A stretch of 64,000 nucleotides of DNA from Rhodococcus opacus (GTDB taxonomy: Bacteria; Actinomycetota; Actinomycetes; Mycobacteriales; Mycobacteriaceae), in NCBI RefSeq assembly GCF_012396235.1, contig NZ_JAAXPA010000003.1, positions 359,077 to 423,076 of the forward strand, in the 5' to 3' direction. Both the position numbers and the translations under genes were made by a program. The notes under the pieces are model-generated. The model made no database searches and was not told where the DNA came from. It saw only the letters and a list, made by a program, of their open reading frames with translations. Position 1 is the stretch's first letter. Each line of letters begins with the position of its first letter. Below are positions 53,777-63,151 of this stretch, in pieces.

Positions 53777-56140
53777 TCAGCCGAGCGAGGCCAGAACCGC
53801 CGTGAGGACCCGGATCGCGCCGTCCTTGTCGAGGGGATCGTTGCCGTTTCCGCACTTCGGTGAGTACACGCAGGACGGGCACCCCGAGGTGCATTCGCAC
53901 GATTCGATCGCCTCGCGGGTCGCGCCGAGCCAACGGGTGAGTTCGGCGTGACCTCGGTCGGCGAATCCTGCGCCACCTGCGTGACCGTCGTAGACGAACA
54001 CGGTGGGAAGTCCGGTGTCGGCGTGCAACGCGGTCGAGACGCCGCCGATGTCGCCTCGATCGCACACCGCGACGAGAGGCAGGAGGCCGATCGCGGCATG
54101 TTCGGCGGCGTGGAGCGAACCGGGCACGCGTTCGGCCGGAACACCCGCCTGCACCAGAAGTTCCGGGGTGATCGTGTACATCACCGCACGGGTGGGGAGG
54201 GTCTGCCTCGGCATGTCCAGTTCGACCGCGTCGAGAACCTCGCCCGAAGACAGTCGTCGGAGGTATCCGATCACCTGATGGGTCACCTCGACCTCGACGA
54301 GCGCGACCTCGACGTCGCCGAACTGCTTCTGCTCGAGAACGGAGGTGACCGTGATCTCGGTGGTCTCGCGGGCCGAGGTCGTCCAGTCGGGGTCCTCCGC
54401 GTGCACCAGGGCGAGTCCCTGGTCGAGATCGAGTTCGTCGACGACGTACGACTCACCCTGATGGATGTGGACGGCGCCGGGATGCGCCGTGGCGGGAGCG
54501 CGGCCGGTGTCGACGGTTCCGAGCATGCGTCCGGATTCCGACACGACAATTGCCACCTGGGTACCGATCCCACCCCGGATATCCACTGCGCCATGAGGAT
54601 TTGTGCCGGCGGTGACGAACCAGCCGTGGGCGCGCCGACGGATCAGGCCCTGCTCCGCCAGCTTTCCGAGGACGTCGATCGCCCCGAACGCCTCGGCCTC
54701 GGCGTCGGACAGTGGTAGTTCCATTGCCGCGCAGAGCAACTGCGGGCCGAGGACGTAGGGATTGCTCGGGTCCGTGACGGTCGCCTCGACGGGCTTGTCG
54801 AGCAGCGCGGACGGGTGGTGGACGAGGTAGGTGTCGAGGGGATCGTCACGCGCGACCAGGACTACGAGTGAACCTTCGCCGCGTCGGCCGGACCGGCCTC
54901 CCTGTTGCCAGAACGATGCCACCGTGCCGGGGAACCCGGCGACCACGACGGCGTCGAGGCCGGCGATGTCGACGCCGAGCTCGAGCGCATTCGTCGTCGC
55001 CGCTCCCAGCAGCGTGCCGTCGGCGAGCGCGGTCTCGAGCTCACGCCGATCCTCGGCGAGGTACCCGGCTCGATACGACGCGACCCGCGCCGAGAGTTCG
55101 GGATCGATCTCCCCGAGTAGGCGTTTGGTCGCCATCGCGGTCAGCTCCGCGCCCCGGCGGGAGCGCACGAAGGTGAGCGTGCGGGCCCCTTCGATCATCA
55201 GGTCGGCCATGATGCGCGCGGCCTCCGAACCGGCGGGCCGTCGTACGGGGCTTCCGTTCTCTCCGGTGACCTCCCGCATGAGCGGGGGTTCCCACAGCGC
55301 GACCGTCCGGGGGCCGTGCGGTGAACCGTCTTCCACGACCTCGGCGCAGGGCGCGCCGATCAGCCGCGACGCCGCCGCCCCGGGATCCGCCGTGGTGGCG
55401 GACGCGAGGACGAAGACGGGATCGGCGCCGTACCGGGCCGCGATGCGCCGGAGCCGCCGCAGTACGAGCGCGACATTCGAGCCGAAGACACCACGGTAGG
55501 AGTGGCATTCGTCGATCACCACGTAGGCCAGATTGCGGAAGAAATGCGCCCATCGCTGATGGGTCCGGAGGAGGGAGATGTGCAGCATGTCGGGGTTCGT
55601 GAAGAGCCACCGCGAGTTCTCCCTCGCCCAGTGCCGCACCTCGAGTGGGGTGTCGCCGTCGAACACGCACGGGCACACGCTCCGGAGGTCGTCCCCGGCA
55701 TCCAGGACTTCCGAGTCGATGAGCGAGGTCACGGCCCGCAGCTGGTCTGCGCCCAGCGCCTTGGTCGGGGAGAGGTAGAGGGCGGTCGCCCGCGGATCCG
55801 TTGCCAGAGTGGTGAGTACCGGAAGCTGGTAGGCCAGCGACTTGCCCGAGGCGGTGCCGGTCGACACCACGACGTTCGTCCCGTGACGGGCCAGGTCGGC
55901 GGCGGCGGCCTGATGGGTCCAGGGGCGGGGGATCCCGTTCTCCTGCATGGCCCGGACGACGCTCGGGTGCGCCCACGCCGGCCATTCCGACAGCTGAGAA
56001 GTCCGGGCAGGCATTTCCGCGGCGAAAGTGAGCGGGTTTTCGTCTCGGGGAACTCCCTCGAGGACTCGGTTCAGTAGCGCTCGGCCGTATGTTTCGCCCG
56101 TATTTCCACTGTCGTCACGTGGTGAAAACGGTGTGCTCAC
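53777..56140 (-). CDS. DEAH-box helicase with DUF1998 (Rv3649 type)
   Basis: 787 residues, GTG start with GGAG upstream. RecA-like helicase motifs: STGTASGKSLAYQLP (I), DECHSYRG (II), LASATTADPG (III), SFWQQGGRSGRRGEGS (VI). The C-terminal DUF1998 carries a four-Cys cluster CECTSGCPSC...KCGNGN, an iron-sulfur or zinc site. Related to the YprA/MrfA family of DNA-repair helicases, where MrfA acts with an MrfB exonuclease on mitomycin damage. No MrfB-like gene lies adjacent. Equivalent to Rv3649. Confidence 0.87.
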   Translation of the reverse strand: MSTPFSPRDDSGNTGETYGRALLNRVLEGVPRDENPLTFAAEMPARTSQLSEWPAWAHPSVVRAMQENGIPRPWTHQAAAADLARHGTNVVVSTGTASGKSLAYQLPVLTTLATDPRATALYLSPTKALGADQLRAVTSLIDSEVLDAGDDLRSVCPCVFDGDTPLEVRHWARENSRWLFTNPDMLHISLLRTHQRWAHFFRNLAYVVIDECHSYRGVFGSNVALVLRRLRRIAARYGADPVFVLASATTADPGAAASRLIGAPCAEVVEDGSPHGPRTVALWEPPLMREVTGENGSPVRRPAGSEAARIMADLMIEGARTLTFVRSRRGAELTAMATKRLLGEIDPELSARVASYRAGYLAEDRRELETALADGTLLGAATTNALELGVDIAGLDAVVVAGFPGTVASFWQQGGRSGRRGEGSLVVLVARDDPLDTYLVHHPSALLDKPVEATVTDPSNPYVLGPQLLCAAMELPLSDAEAEAFGAIDVLGKLAEQGLIRRRAHGWFVTAGTNPHGAVDIRGGIGTQVAIVVSESGRMLGTVDTGRAPATAHPGAVHIHQGESYVVDELDLDQGLALVHAEDPDWTTSARETTEITVTSVLEQKQFGDVEVALVEVEVTHQVIGYLRRLSSGEVLDAVELDMPRQTLPTRAVMYTITPELLVQAGVPAERVPGSLHAAEHAAIGLLPLVAVCDRGDIGGVSTALHADTGLPTVFVYDGHAGGAGFADRGHAELTRWLGATREAIESCECTSGCPSCVYSPKCGNGNDPLDKDGAIRVLTAVLASLG

Positions 56141-56536
56141 TGATGTCTCCGGGCTGTCGTAGGGGACGGGCGAGTAGCTTCCACACCGCCACGACCTGCG
56201 CATTTGATGATAACGAGTGCCTCTCCAGGGCTGTCGCCCGGGGTGTCGCGACCCCCTCATGAATCCGCTGTTTCGTGCCTGTTCGCTACAAGATCAACTT
56301 TTTGTGTGAATTGTTCGGATTTCGACTGTTGCGTTCGCGGAGTTCATGGTTGACTACAACTGGTCGCAGCTTCTGTGTTCGTAGGCTTGAAAGAGTGAAC
56401 GTTCGCAGGATCGATGTTGCGAACGCGGTGCTCTGCTTTTCCTGAGGGGGAAATCTAGTAGTACAGCGGTCGGAACCGGCCCGGCGGACTGTATGTGCTG
56501 TCCGCCGAATCCGGTGTTAGAAAGAGAAGGAAAAGC
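56141..56536 (+). promoter_or_regulatory. cspA: cspA promoter and leader region
   Basis: About 396 bp without a gene. It contains the helicase promoter on the left and on the right GTTCGCA (56401-56407) and TGCGAAC (56418-56424) as an inverted repeat separated by 10 nt. A long leader with poly-purine GGGGGAAAT at 56444 and AAAGAGAAGG at 56520 precedes cspA. Cold-shock mRNAs usually have long structured leaders, so this is plausible for post-transcriptional control. Confidence 0.45.
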
Positions 56537-56740
56537 ATGGCACAGGGCACTGTGAAGTGGTTCAACGCGGAAAAGGGCTTCGGCTTCATCGCACCCGAAG
56601 ACGGCTCCGCTGACGTCTTCGTTCACTACTCCGAGATCCAGGGCAGCGGCTTCCGCACCCTCGAGGAGAACCAGCGCGTGGAGTTCGAGGTCGGCCAGGG
56701 CACCAAGGGCCCCCAGGCTACCGGCGTTCGCGCAGTCTGA
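56537..56740 (+). CDS. cspA: Cold-shock protein CspA
   Basis: 67 residues. RNP1 [11 protein letters not shown] and RNP2 [10 protein letters not shown] on one OB-fold, with the start [18 protein letters not shown] single-stranded RNA/DNA binder acting as an RNA chaperone. Strong purine ribosome site AAGGAAAAGC upstream. Equivalent to Rv3648c. A rho-independent terminator follows. Confidence 0.97.
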   Translation: MAQGTVKWFNAEKGFGFIAPEDGSADVFVHYSEIQGSGFRTLEENQRVEFEVGQGTKGPQATGVRAV

Positions 56741-56801
56741 TTCTGCCGTTCACATTCGTGAACACGTAAATCAGATAGGCGGGGTCCTCGTGACCGCGTC
56801 T

Positions 56802-56840
56802 GATTCGTCCCCCATCGCCTGAGGCGGTGGGGGACGAGTC
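56802..56840 (+). terminator. cspA rho-independent terminator
   Basis: GATTCGTCCCCCATCGCC (56802-56819) pairs with GGCGGTGGGGGACGAGTC (56823-56840) with G-U wobbles, then GTTTTC. Confidence 0.75.
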
Positions 56841-56881
56841 GTTTTCACGGCAACGGTGCCGTGGCATAAGGGGGTACTTCA

Positions 56882-57466
56882 GTGAGCCAGCTCTCCTTCT
56901 TCTCCGCGGAGGCGATGCCGCCGGCAGTCACCGATCTGTGCGGTCTTCTCGCCGCGACGGGTCAGGTGGTCACATCGGCCGGGCGTGCGCGCATCTCGAT
57001 CGTGGTCGACGCCCAGTGGCGGGCGGAGGCGATTGCGGAGTTGATCGCCCAGGCCGGACTCGAGGTCGAGATCACGCGCAGCGACGAGGGCAGCCCGCTG
57101 GTCCGCACCGCGTCGGTCGTCGACTTGCGGCCGCTCGCGGACCAGTGGACGAGGGGAGCGGTCAAGGCGGTGCCCTCCGGCTGGGTGCCGTCGGGGCGTC
57201 AGTTGAGGGTGTGGGCTCTCGCGTCGGGCAGGAGCGAAGCGGAGGGGGAACGGTTCGTCCTCGGACTCGATCCGCACGCCCCGGATACCCACGCGCCGTT
57301 GGCTCAGGCATTGATGAGAGCGGGCATCGCGCCGACTCTGATCGGCACCCGGGGCTCCGGTCCGGGGCTCCGAATCTCGGGTCGGCGTAGGCTCGGCAGA
57401 CTCGTCGAGAGCATCGGTGAGGCGCCCGGAAATTTGGACGACCGTACCGGTTGGCCCCACGTGTAG
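56882..57466 (+). CDS. Conserved actinobacterial protein (Rv3647c type)
   Basis: 194 residues from GTG 56882. No motif of known function recognised. Visible: short N-terminus SQLSFFSAEAMPPAVTDLCG, an alpha/beta-like core, and a basic tail GLRISGRRRLGRLVESIG. Equivalent by place to Rv3647c between cspA and topA, a position conserved among mycolata. Function unknown; a nucleic-acid role is possible from the basic tail. Confidence 0.7.
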   Translation: MSQLSFFSAEAMPPAVTDLCGLLAATGQVVTSAGRARISIVVDAQWRAEAIAELIAQAGLEVEITRSDEGSPLVRTASVVDLRPLADQWTRGAVKAVPSGWVPSGRQLRVWALASGRSEAEGERFVLGLDPHAPDTHAPLAQALMRAGIAPTLIGTRGSGPGLRISGRRRLGRLVESIGEAPGNLDDRTGWPHV

Positions 57467-57603
57467 AGCCGCGTAGACGGTACTGATCTGCGAGGATGGG
57501 TTCCGGGTATGTCACTCTAGTAATAGGCGAACCGGGTATAAAAGGGTTTGTCTGCACAACTGTCGAGTGGCAGCGATCGACTTCAGGAAGGCTCGGGCTA
57601 CAG

Positions 57604-60522
57604 GTGGCTAAAGGGGACAACGGCAGTGCACAGGGTGCGGCGGGAGCGTCCGGCCAGCCTCGCCGCCTCGTGATCGTCGAGTCGCCGACCAAGGCCCGCA
57701 AGATCGCCCCGTACCTCGGAAAGAACTATGTCGTCGAGGCGTCGGTCGGCCACATCCGCGACCTTCCGCGCGGAGCCGCAGACGTCCCGGCCAAGTACAA
57801 GGGTGAGTCGTGGGCTCGGCTCGGCGTCAACGTCGACCATGATTTCGAACCGCTCTACGTGGTCAGTCCGGAGAAGAAGTCCAAGGTCACGGAGCTGAAG
57901 AGCCTGCTCAAGGACGCCGACGAACTCTTCCTCGCCACCGACCCCGACCGCGAGGGCGAAGCGATCGCCTGGCACCTCCTCGAGACGCTCAAGCCGAAGA
58001 TCCCGGTTCGCCGGATGGTCTTCCACGAGATCACCGAGCCGGCCATCCGAGCCGCGGCCGAGGACACGCGCGAACTCGACAACGACCTGGTCGATGCGCA
58101 GGAGACACGCCGCATCCTCGACCGTCTGTACGGCTACGAGGTCAGCCCCGTGCTGTGGAAGAAGGTCATGCCGAGGCTGTCGGCGGGCCGCGTGCAGTCC
58201 GTCGCCACCCGCGTCATCGTGCAGCGTGAACGCGAGCGGATGGCGTTCCGCTCGGCGTCCTACTGGGACATCTCCGCCACCCTCGACGCCGGCGCCGAGG
58301 CCAGCCCCCGCAGTTTCGGGGCGCGTCTGGTGAGCGTCGACGGCTCCCGGGTGGCCACCGGCCGTGACTTCGGCGCGGACGGCCAGCTGAAGACGAGCAC
58401 CGTCACGGTTCTGGACGAGGCACGGGCGCAGCGTCTGGCCGAGTCCCTCGCCGGTGTCGACCTCACCGTCTCCTCCGCCGAGAGCAAGCCGTACACCCGC
58501 AAGCCGTACGCGCCGTTCATGACGTCGACGCTGCAGCAGGAGGCGGGCCGCAAGCTCCGCTTCACGTCCGAGCGGACCATGCGCATCGCGCAGCGGCTGT
58601 ACGAGAACGGCTACATCACCTACATGCGTACCGACTCGACGACGCTGTCGTCGTCGGCGATCGCTGCCGCCCGCGCGCAGGCCACCGAGTTGTACGGCGC
58701 CGAGTACGTGCACGACACACCGCGCCAGTACACGCGGAAGGTCAAGAACGCGCAGGAGGCGCACGAGGCCATCCGCCCGGCCGGTGACGTGTTCCAGACC
58801 CCGGGTCAGCTGCACTCCCGCCTCGACACCGACGAGTTCCGCCTGTACGAGCTGATCTGGCAGCGGACCGTGGCGTCGCAGATGGCGGACGCGCGGGGCA
58901 CGACGCTGACCCTGCGGATCACCGGAACCGCGGGCACCGGCGAGGAGTGCACCTTCTCCGCGTCGGGCCGCACCATCACGTTCGCCGGATTCCTGAAGGC
59001 CTACGTGGAGAGTGTCGACGAGGAGGCCGGCGGCCAGTCCGACGACGCCGAGTCGCGCCTGCCGGTGCTCGTCGAGGGCCAGGCGGTCACCGCCACCAAG
59101 CTCGATCCCGACGGCCACACCACCAACCCGCCCGCCCGCTACACCGAGGCGAGCCTGATCAAGACCCTCGAAGAGCTGGGCATCGGCCGCCCGTCCACCT
59201 ATTCGTCGATCATCAAGACCATTCTCGATCGCGGATACGTCTACAAGCGCGGCAGCGCGCTGGTCCCGTCGTGGGTCGCGTTCGCCGTCATCGGCCTCCT
59301 CGAGATGCACTTCGGGCGGTTGGTCGACTTCGACTTCACCGCAGGGATGGAAGACGACCTCGACGCGATCGCGGGTGGCCGGGAACAGCGCGGCAACTGG
59401 CTGAGCAGTTTCTACTTCGGCGGCGATCACGGCGCCGAGGGCTCGGTTGCCCGTGAGGGCGGCCTGAAGAAGATGGTCGGCGTCAACCTCGAGGAGATCG
59501 ACGCTCGCGAGGTCAACTCGATCAGGCTCTTCGACGACGCCGAGGGCCGCGAAGTGCACGTCCGCGTCGGACGGTTCGGTCCGTACCTCGAGCGGATGGT
59601 CCAGAACCCGGACGACCCCGACGGCGACCTCATCTCGCAGCGGGCCAACCTGCCCGACGACCTTCCGCCGGACGAGCTGACACCGGAGTACGCGGAGAAG
59701 CTGTTCTCGACCCCGCAGGAGGGTCGCAAGCTGGGCGTCGACCCGCTGACCGGACACGAGATCGTCGCGAAGGAGGGCCGCTTCGGCCCCTACGTCACCG
59801 AGATCCTTCCCGAGCCGGAACCGGAGCCCGAACCGGCCGTGGTGCCGGTGCCCGACGAATCGGGCGACGGGACGACCAAGACCAAGACGGCTGCCAAGAA
59901 GGCGCCGGCGAAGAAGGCAGCGAAGAAGGCCACGGGTCCGAAGCCGCGGACGGGTTCGCTGCTCAAGTCGATGGACCTGGCGACGGTGACTCTCGACGAC
60001 GCCCTCAGGCTGCTGTCGCTGCCGCGTGTGGTGGGTGTCGATCCGGAGTCGAAGGAAGAGATCACCGCGCAGAACGGTCGCTACGGCCCGTACCTGAAGA
60101 AGGGGACGGATTCGCGGTCCCTCGCCACCGAGGACCAGATGTTCACGGTGACCCTCGACGAGGCTCTGAAGATCTACGCGGAGCCCAAGCGTCGCGGACG
60201 TCAGGCCGCCGCCACTCCGCCGCTGCGTGAGCTGGGTGTCGACTCGGTCAGCGAGAAGCCGATGGTGATCAAGGACGGCCGGTTCGGGCCGTACGTGACC
60301 GACGGTGAAACCAACGCCAGCCTCCGCAAGGGCGACGAGGTGGAGTCCATCACCGACGCTCGCGCTTCGGAACTGCTGGCGGATCGGCGTGCCCGCGGTC
60401 CCGTCAAGAAGAAGGCCGCCGCGAAGAAGGCACCCGCCAAGAAGGCTGCAAAGAAGACCGCCGCCAAGAAGGCGCCGGCCAAGAAGGCGGCCTCGAAGAA
60501 GGCAGCGGACAAGAAGGCGTGA
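57604..60522 (+). CDS. topA: DNA topoisomerase I with Lys-rich C-terminal tail
   Basis: 972 residues from GTG 57604. TOPRIM domain with ATDPDREGEAIAWH and E near the N-terminus, active-site Tyr340 in ITYMRTDSTTLS, and DFTAGMEDDLDAIAGG near the end of the core. Three repeat domains of the mycobacterial C-terminal type (GRFGPYL/V motifs near 659, 722, 822 and 896) carry DNA binding. A Lys/Ala/Pro tail (AAKKAPAKK units at about 759-780 and 938-972) ends the protein. It relaxes negative supercoils; essential. Upstream has TATAAA-like and direct repeats CCGGGTAT (57503-57510 and 57532-57539). Confidence 0.96.
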   Translation: MAKGDNGSAQGAAGASGQPRRLVIVESPTKARKIAPYLGKNYVVEASVGHIRDLPRGAADVPAKYKGESWARLGVNVDHDFEPLYVVSPEKKSKVTELKSLLKDADELFLATDPDREGEAIAWHLLETLKPKIPVRRMVFHEITEPAIRAAAEDTRELDNDLVDAQETRRILDRLYGYEVSPVLWKKVMPRLSAGRVQSVATRVIVQRERERMAFRSASYWDISATLDAGAEASPRSFGARLVSVDGSRVATGRDFGADGQLKTSTVTVLDEARAQRLAESLAGVDLTVSSAESKPYTRKPYAPFMTSTLQQEAGRKLRFTSERTMRIAQRLYENGYITYMRTDSTTLSSSAIAAARAQATELYGAEYVHDTPRQYTRKVKNAQEAHEAIRPAGDVFQTPGQLHSRLDTDEFRLYELIWQRTVASQMADARGTTLTLRITGTAGTGEECTFSASGRTITFAGFLKAYVESVDEEAGGQSDDAESRLPVLVEGQAVTATKLDPDGHTTNPPARYTEASLIKTLEELGIGRPSTYSSIIKTILDRGYVYKRGSALVPSWVAFAVIGLLEMHFGRLVDFDFTAGMEDDLDAIAGGREQRGNWLSSFYFGGDHGAEGSVAREGGLKKMVGVNLEEIDAREVNSIRLFDDAEGREVHVRVGRFGPYLERMVQNPDDPDGDLISQRANLPDDLPPDELTPEYAEKLFSTPQEGRKLGVDPLTGHEIVAKEGRFGPYVTEILPEPEPEPEPAVVPVPDESGDGTTKTKTAAKKAPAKKAAKKATGPKPRTGSLLKSMDLATVTLDDALRLLSLPRVVGVDPESKEEITAQNGRYGPYLKKGTDSRSLATEDQMFTVTLDEALKIYAEPKRRGRQAAATPPLRELGVDSVSEKPMVIKDGRFGPYVTDGETNASLRKGDEVESITDARASELLADRRARGPVKKKAAAKKAPAKKAAKKTAAKKAPAKKAASKKAADKKA

Positions 60523-60562
60523 GCCGGTACCTCGGGCCGGTCGGGTTGTCGCACGTGCCGGT

Positions 60563-60568
60563 TAGGCT
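60563..60568 (+). promoter_or_regulatory. -10 element TAGGCT of a leaderless promoter
   Basis: TAGGCT, then 6 nt (GGCGCG), then GTG 60575. Confidence 0.4.
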
Positions 60569-60574
60569 GGCGCG

Positions 60575-61789
60575 GTGACGGTATTCGACCGGTTGGTGGG
60601 CCAGGAGGACGTCGAGGCCGAGCTGACGGCCGCTGCGACTGCCGCCCGTCGTGGAGTCGGTGCGATGGGCTCCTCGATGACGCATTCGTGGCTGTTCACC
60701 GGCCCGCCCGGATCGGGTAGGTCGGTGGCCGCGCAGTGTTTCGCCGCCGCACTCCAATGCACCAGCGACGGCGTTCCCGGCTGCGGCGTCTGCCACGCCT
60801 GCACCACCGCGATGGCCGGTACCCACGGCGACGTCCGGCAAGTCGTCCCCGAGGGCCTGAGCATCAGCGTCAAGGAGATGCGTGCCATCGTGCAGACGGC
60901 TGCTCGCCGGCCGAGCACCGGGCGTTGGCAGATCGTGGTCGTCGAGGACGCGGACCGGCTCACCGAGGGTGCGGCCAACGCTCTCCTGAAAGTGGTGGAG
61001 GAGCCGCCGGATCGCACCGTGTTCCTGTTGTGTGCGCCCTCCGTCGACCCGCAGGACATCTCCGTGACGCTGCGGTCGCGCTGCCGGCACATCCATCTCG
61101 TGACCCCCTCGGCCGACTCCATCGCCAAGGTCCTGCGCGAGCGGGACGGCCTGGATCCCGCCGATGCGCAACTGGCGGCCTCGATCAGCGGCGGTCACGT
61201 CGGGCGCGCGCGGCGTCTCGCGACGGATCTGAACGCCAAGGTGCGTCGTAAGGACGCTTTGGATCTCGCTGTCGCGGCACTGCGGCCCGCTACCGCGTTC
61301 GCTGCGGCGGAGGAACTGGTGCGTTCCGCCGACGCGGAGGCGAAGGAGATGAGCGCGGCCAGGGACGAGCAGGAGACCGAGGAGTTGCGCACGGCTCTGG
61401 GGGCGGGCGGCACCGGTAAGGGTGCTGCCGGAGCCCTGCGAGGCTCGGCCGGCGTGCTGAAGGATCTCGAGAAGCGCCAGAAGTCCCGGGCCACTCGCAC
61501 GGGCCGTGACGCACTCGATCGTGCACTGATCGATCTGGCCGGTCTCTATCGCGACGCGCTCGCCGTCGCATGGAAATCGAACGCGGCCGCGAACCACCCG
61601 GACATGGCGGATCGCGCGGCCGACCTCGCCTCGCGAACAACCCCGGAAGGCCTTCTGAAGTGCATCGAAGCCGTCCTCGAGTGCCGCGAGGCGATCACCG
61701 TCAACGTCAAACCGCAGTGGGCTGTCGATGCCATGGTGGCCACTCTCGGCGACGCGTTCAGGGAGCCGTTTTCGCATACTCGGGGTTGA
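60575..61789 (+). CDS. holB: DNA polymerase III subunit delta'
   Basis: 404 residues. AAA+ clamp-loader: GQEDVEAELTAAATAAR, P-loop FTGPPGSGRSVAAQC (Arg instead of Lys, usual for delta'), zinc module CGVCHAC, VVEDADRLTEGAANALLK, and SRC motif TLRSRCRHIHL. Delta' takes part in clamp-loader assembly without ATP hydrolysis. Equivalent to Rv3644c. The tRNA-Thr gene follows 31 nt later. Confidence 0.9.
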   Translation: MTVFDRLVGQEDVEAELTAAATAARRGVGAMGSSMTHSWLFTGPPGSGRSVAAQCFAAALQCTSDGVPGCGVCHACTTAMAGTHGDVRQVVPEGLSISVKEMRAIVQTAARRPSTGRWQIVVVEDADRLTEGAANALLKVVEEPPDRTVFLLCAPSVDPQDISVTLRSRCRHIHLVTPSADSIAKVLRERDGLDPADAQLAASISGGHVGRARRLATDLNAKVRRKDALDLAVAALRPATAFAAAEELVRSADAEAKEMSAARDEQETEELRTALGAGGTGKGAAGALRGSAGVLKDLEKRQKSRATRTGRDALDRALIDLAGLYRDALAVAWKSNAAANHPDMADRAADLASRTTPEGLLKCIEAVLECREAITVNVKPQWAVDAMVATLGDAFREPFSHTRG

Positions 61790-61820
61790 GGCGCTAGACT
61801 CGCCACCGCCGAAAGGCACC

Positions 61821-61893
61821 GCTGCCTTAGCTCAGTCGGTAGAGCATTTCACTCGTAATGAAAAGGTCGAGAGTTCGATTCTCTCAGGCAGCT
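61821..61893 (+). tRNA. tRNA-Thr (anticodon CGT)
   Basis: 73 nt. Acceptor GCTGCCT pairs with AGGCAGC, discriminator T; D-arm AGCTCAGTCGGTAGAGC; anticodon stem TTTCA/TGAAA with loop CTCGTAA, giving anticodon CGT for codon ACG; T-arm GAGAGTTCGATTCTCTC. CCA not encoded. Confidence 0.95.
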
Positions 61894-61901
61894 CAGCGGT
61901 C

Positions 61902-61937
61902 CTCTGGCCCTTCCCGATCAGTCGGGAAGGGCCAGAG
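61902..61937 (+). terminator. Perfect hairpin terminator after tRNA-Thr
   Basis: CTCTGGCCCTTCCCGA (61902-61917) pairs with TCGGGAAGGGCCAGAG (61922-61937), loop TCAG. Eight nucleotides after the tRNA. Confidence 0.75.
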
Positions 61938-62044
61938 TCGTCTCCGGGGTCGGGACACCTTCGCCGTGTCGGATATGTACAAGAAGTTCGGGACCGCTCC
62001 CGCGATGCTGGGGCGACTCACTTCTCCGTCCCGGAAGGCACACC

Positions 62045-62458
62045 ATGTCCACTCGTCATGCCGCCAGCACGTTCGACGTCAGCGATTTCAGCCCGCGGGA
62101 CTGGTCTCCGTCCGTCGCCACCGGCGTCACCCCGGGCGACATCGACATGGTGAAGAACTTCTCCGGCGACATCGAGGGCCGGTCGGTCACCAGATTCGTC
62201 GGCGGTCTCACCGAGGATCAGAGTGCGGGCGCCTACGCGGCGTGGGAGAGCTTCGAAGGTTCGATCGACGGTGTCGCCGGCTCCTTCGCCTTCCTGCACA
62301 TGCAGGTGCTGTCGGACAGCACGGTCGAGGCAATGGCGCTGCACATCGTTCCGAGCAGCGGTACCGGAGGCTTGGCGGGACTTGCCGGTGCGGGTGGGAT
62401 CCGCGTCGACGAGGACGGTACCCACCGTCTGTGGCTGGACTACTCGCTTCCCGACTGA
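62045..62458 (+). CDS. DUF3224-family protein
   Basis: 137 residues. GTPGD-like VTPGDIDMVKNFSGDIEGRS, VGGLTEDQSAGAYAAWESFEG, then HIVPSSGTGGLAGLAGAG and HRLWLDYSL; these are the conserved blocks of DUF3224 (PF11528). The fold is close to allene-oxide-cyclase-like barrels, but no enzyme activity is known. Cytoplasmic. Function unknown. Confidence 0.82.
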   Translation: MSTRHAASTFDVSDFSPRDWSPSVATGVTPGDIDMVKNFSGDIEGRSVTRFVGGLTEDQSAGAYAAWESFEGSIDGVAGSFAFLHMQVLSDSTVEAMALHIVPSSGTGGLAGLAGAGGIRVDEDGTHRLWLDYSLPD

Positions 62459-62485
62459 CTGTCGGCACCGGAGACCGGAAGAATC

Positions 62486-62938
62486 GTGAACACTGGACAC
62501 GTGGACACCCAGAGCGGAACTCCGACGACGCCGGCGGTCGGTCTCCGTGCACTCGATGCGCCCGCCGCTGTGGCCGCCGGCGCCGTTGTCGCCGCCGCGA
62601 TCCTCCACTTCCGGGATCCGCACGAGCCCGGTTCGTACGGCTTCTGTCCGGTCTACGCCCTGACCGGGTGGTGGTGCCCGGCCTGTGGTGGGTTGAGGGC
62701 GGTGCACGACCTCACCAACCTCGACATCGGCGCGGCTGTGGCCGGCAATGTTCTGATCGTCCCGTTCATCGCGGTGATGGTCTTCGCCTGGATCGGATGG
62801 GCACGTCGCCGTTGGCGAGGACGACGCGATCGCACGATCGTGTTCGGTCCGCGAGTGACAGTCGGTGTGCTCATTTTCCTTGCGGCGTTTACCGTCACCA
62901 GGAACACATCTTGGGGAAGCTGGCTCGCGCCGGTCTGA
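62486..62938 (+). CDS. DUF2752-family membrane protein
   Basis: 150 residues, GTG start with GGAAG upstream. Three membrane helices and the family core GFCPVYALTGWWCPACGGLR with a CPxCGxxR pattern (two Cys in CPAC) preceding AVHDLTNLD. The cysteine pair could bind a metal or haem. Often encoded near tRNA/rRNA regions in actinobacteria; function unknown. Confidence 0.85.
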   Translation: MNTGHVDTQSGTPTTPAVGLRALDAPAAVAAGAVVAAAILHFRDPHEPGSYGFCPVYALTGWWCPACGGLRAVHDLTNLDIGAAVAGNVLIVPFIAVMVFAWIGWARRRWRGRRDRTIVFGPRVTVGVLIFLAAFTVTRNTSWGSWLAPV

Positions 62939-62980
62939 CACCTGGTCGCCGCGGGCACGAAACAGAGAGTCGGTTCACAG

Positions 62981-63103
62981 ATGGCAATGCAGGTCTTTTC
63001 GTTGATCGCGATCCTGGGCGCGCTGATCGTCCTCATTCCGACCGCGCTGCGAGTCTTCGGCAAGAGCGACAATGTGAAGGCGCCGGACGAGACCGAGGAA
63101 TGA
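62981..63103 (+). CDS. Small single-span membrane protein
   Basis: 40 residues: MAMQVFSLIAILGALIVLIP, then TALRVFGKSDNVKAPDETEE. One clean membrane helix and a charged cytoplasmic tail. The coding frame is closed by TGA; a second in-frame ATG at 62987 could be the start. No family recognised. It follows the DUF2752 gene by 42 nt. Confidence 0.55.
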   Translation: MAMQVFSLIAILGALIVLIPTALRVFGKSDNVKAPDETEE

Positions 63104-63151
63104 GTTCGGTGCACTCTCGACAACCCACCGCCGCGCGGTCATGATTTCGAT

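Noticed and set aside
57598..59757. 719-codon minus-strand open frame opposite topA
   Set aside because: High-GC coding bias leaves long antisense frames open. Its protein has no domain and is antisense to a certain gene.
60400..60520. Repeated AAG-AAG/GCC units as a DNA tandem repeat
   Set aside because: They encode the Lys/Ala-rich C-terminal tail of TopA, common in actinobacterial topoisomerase I.
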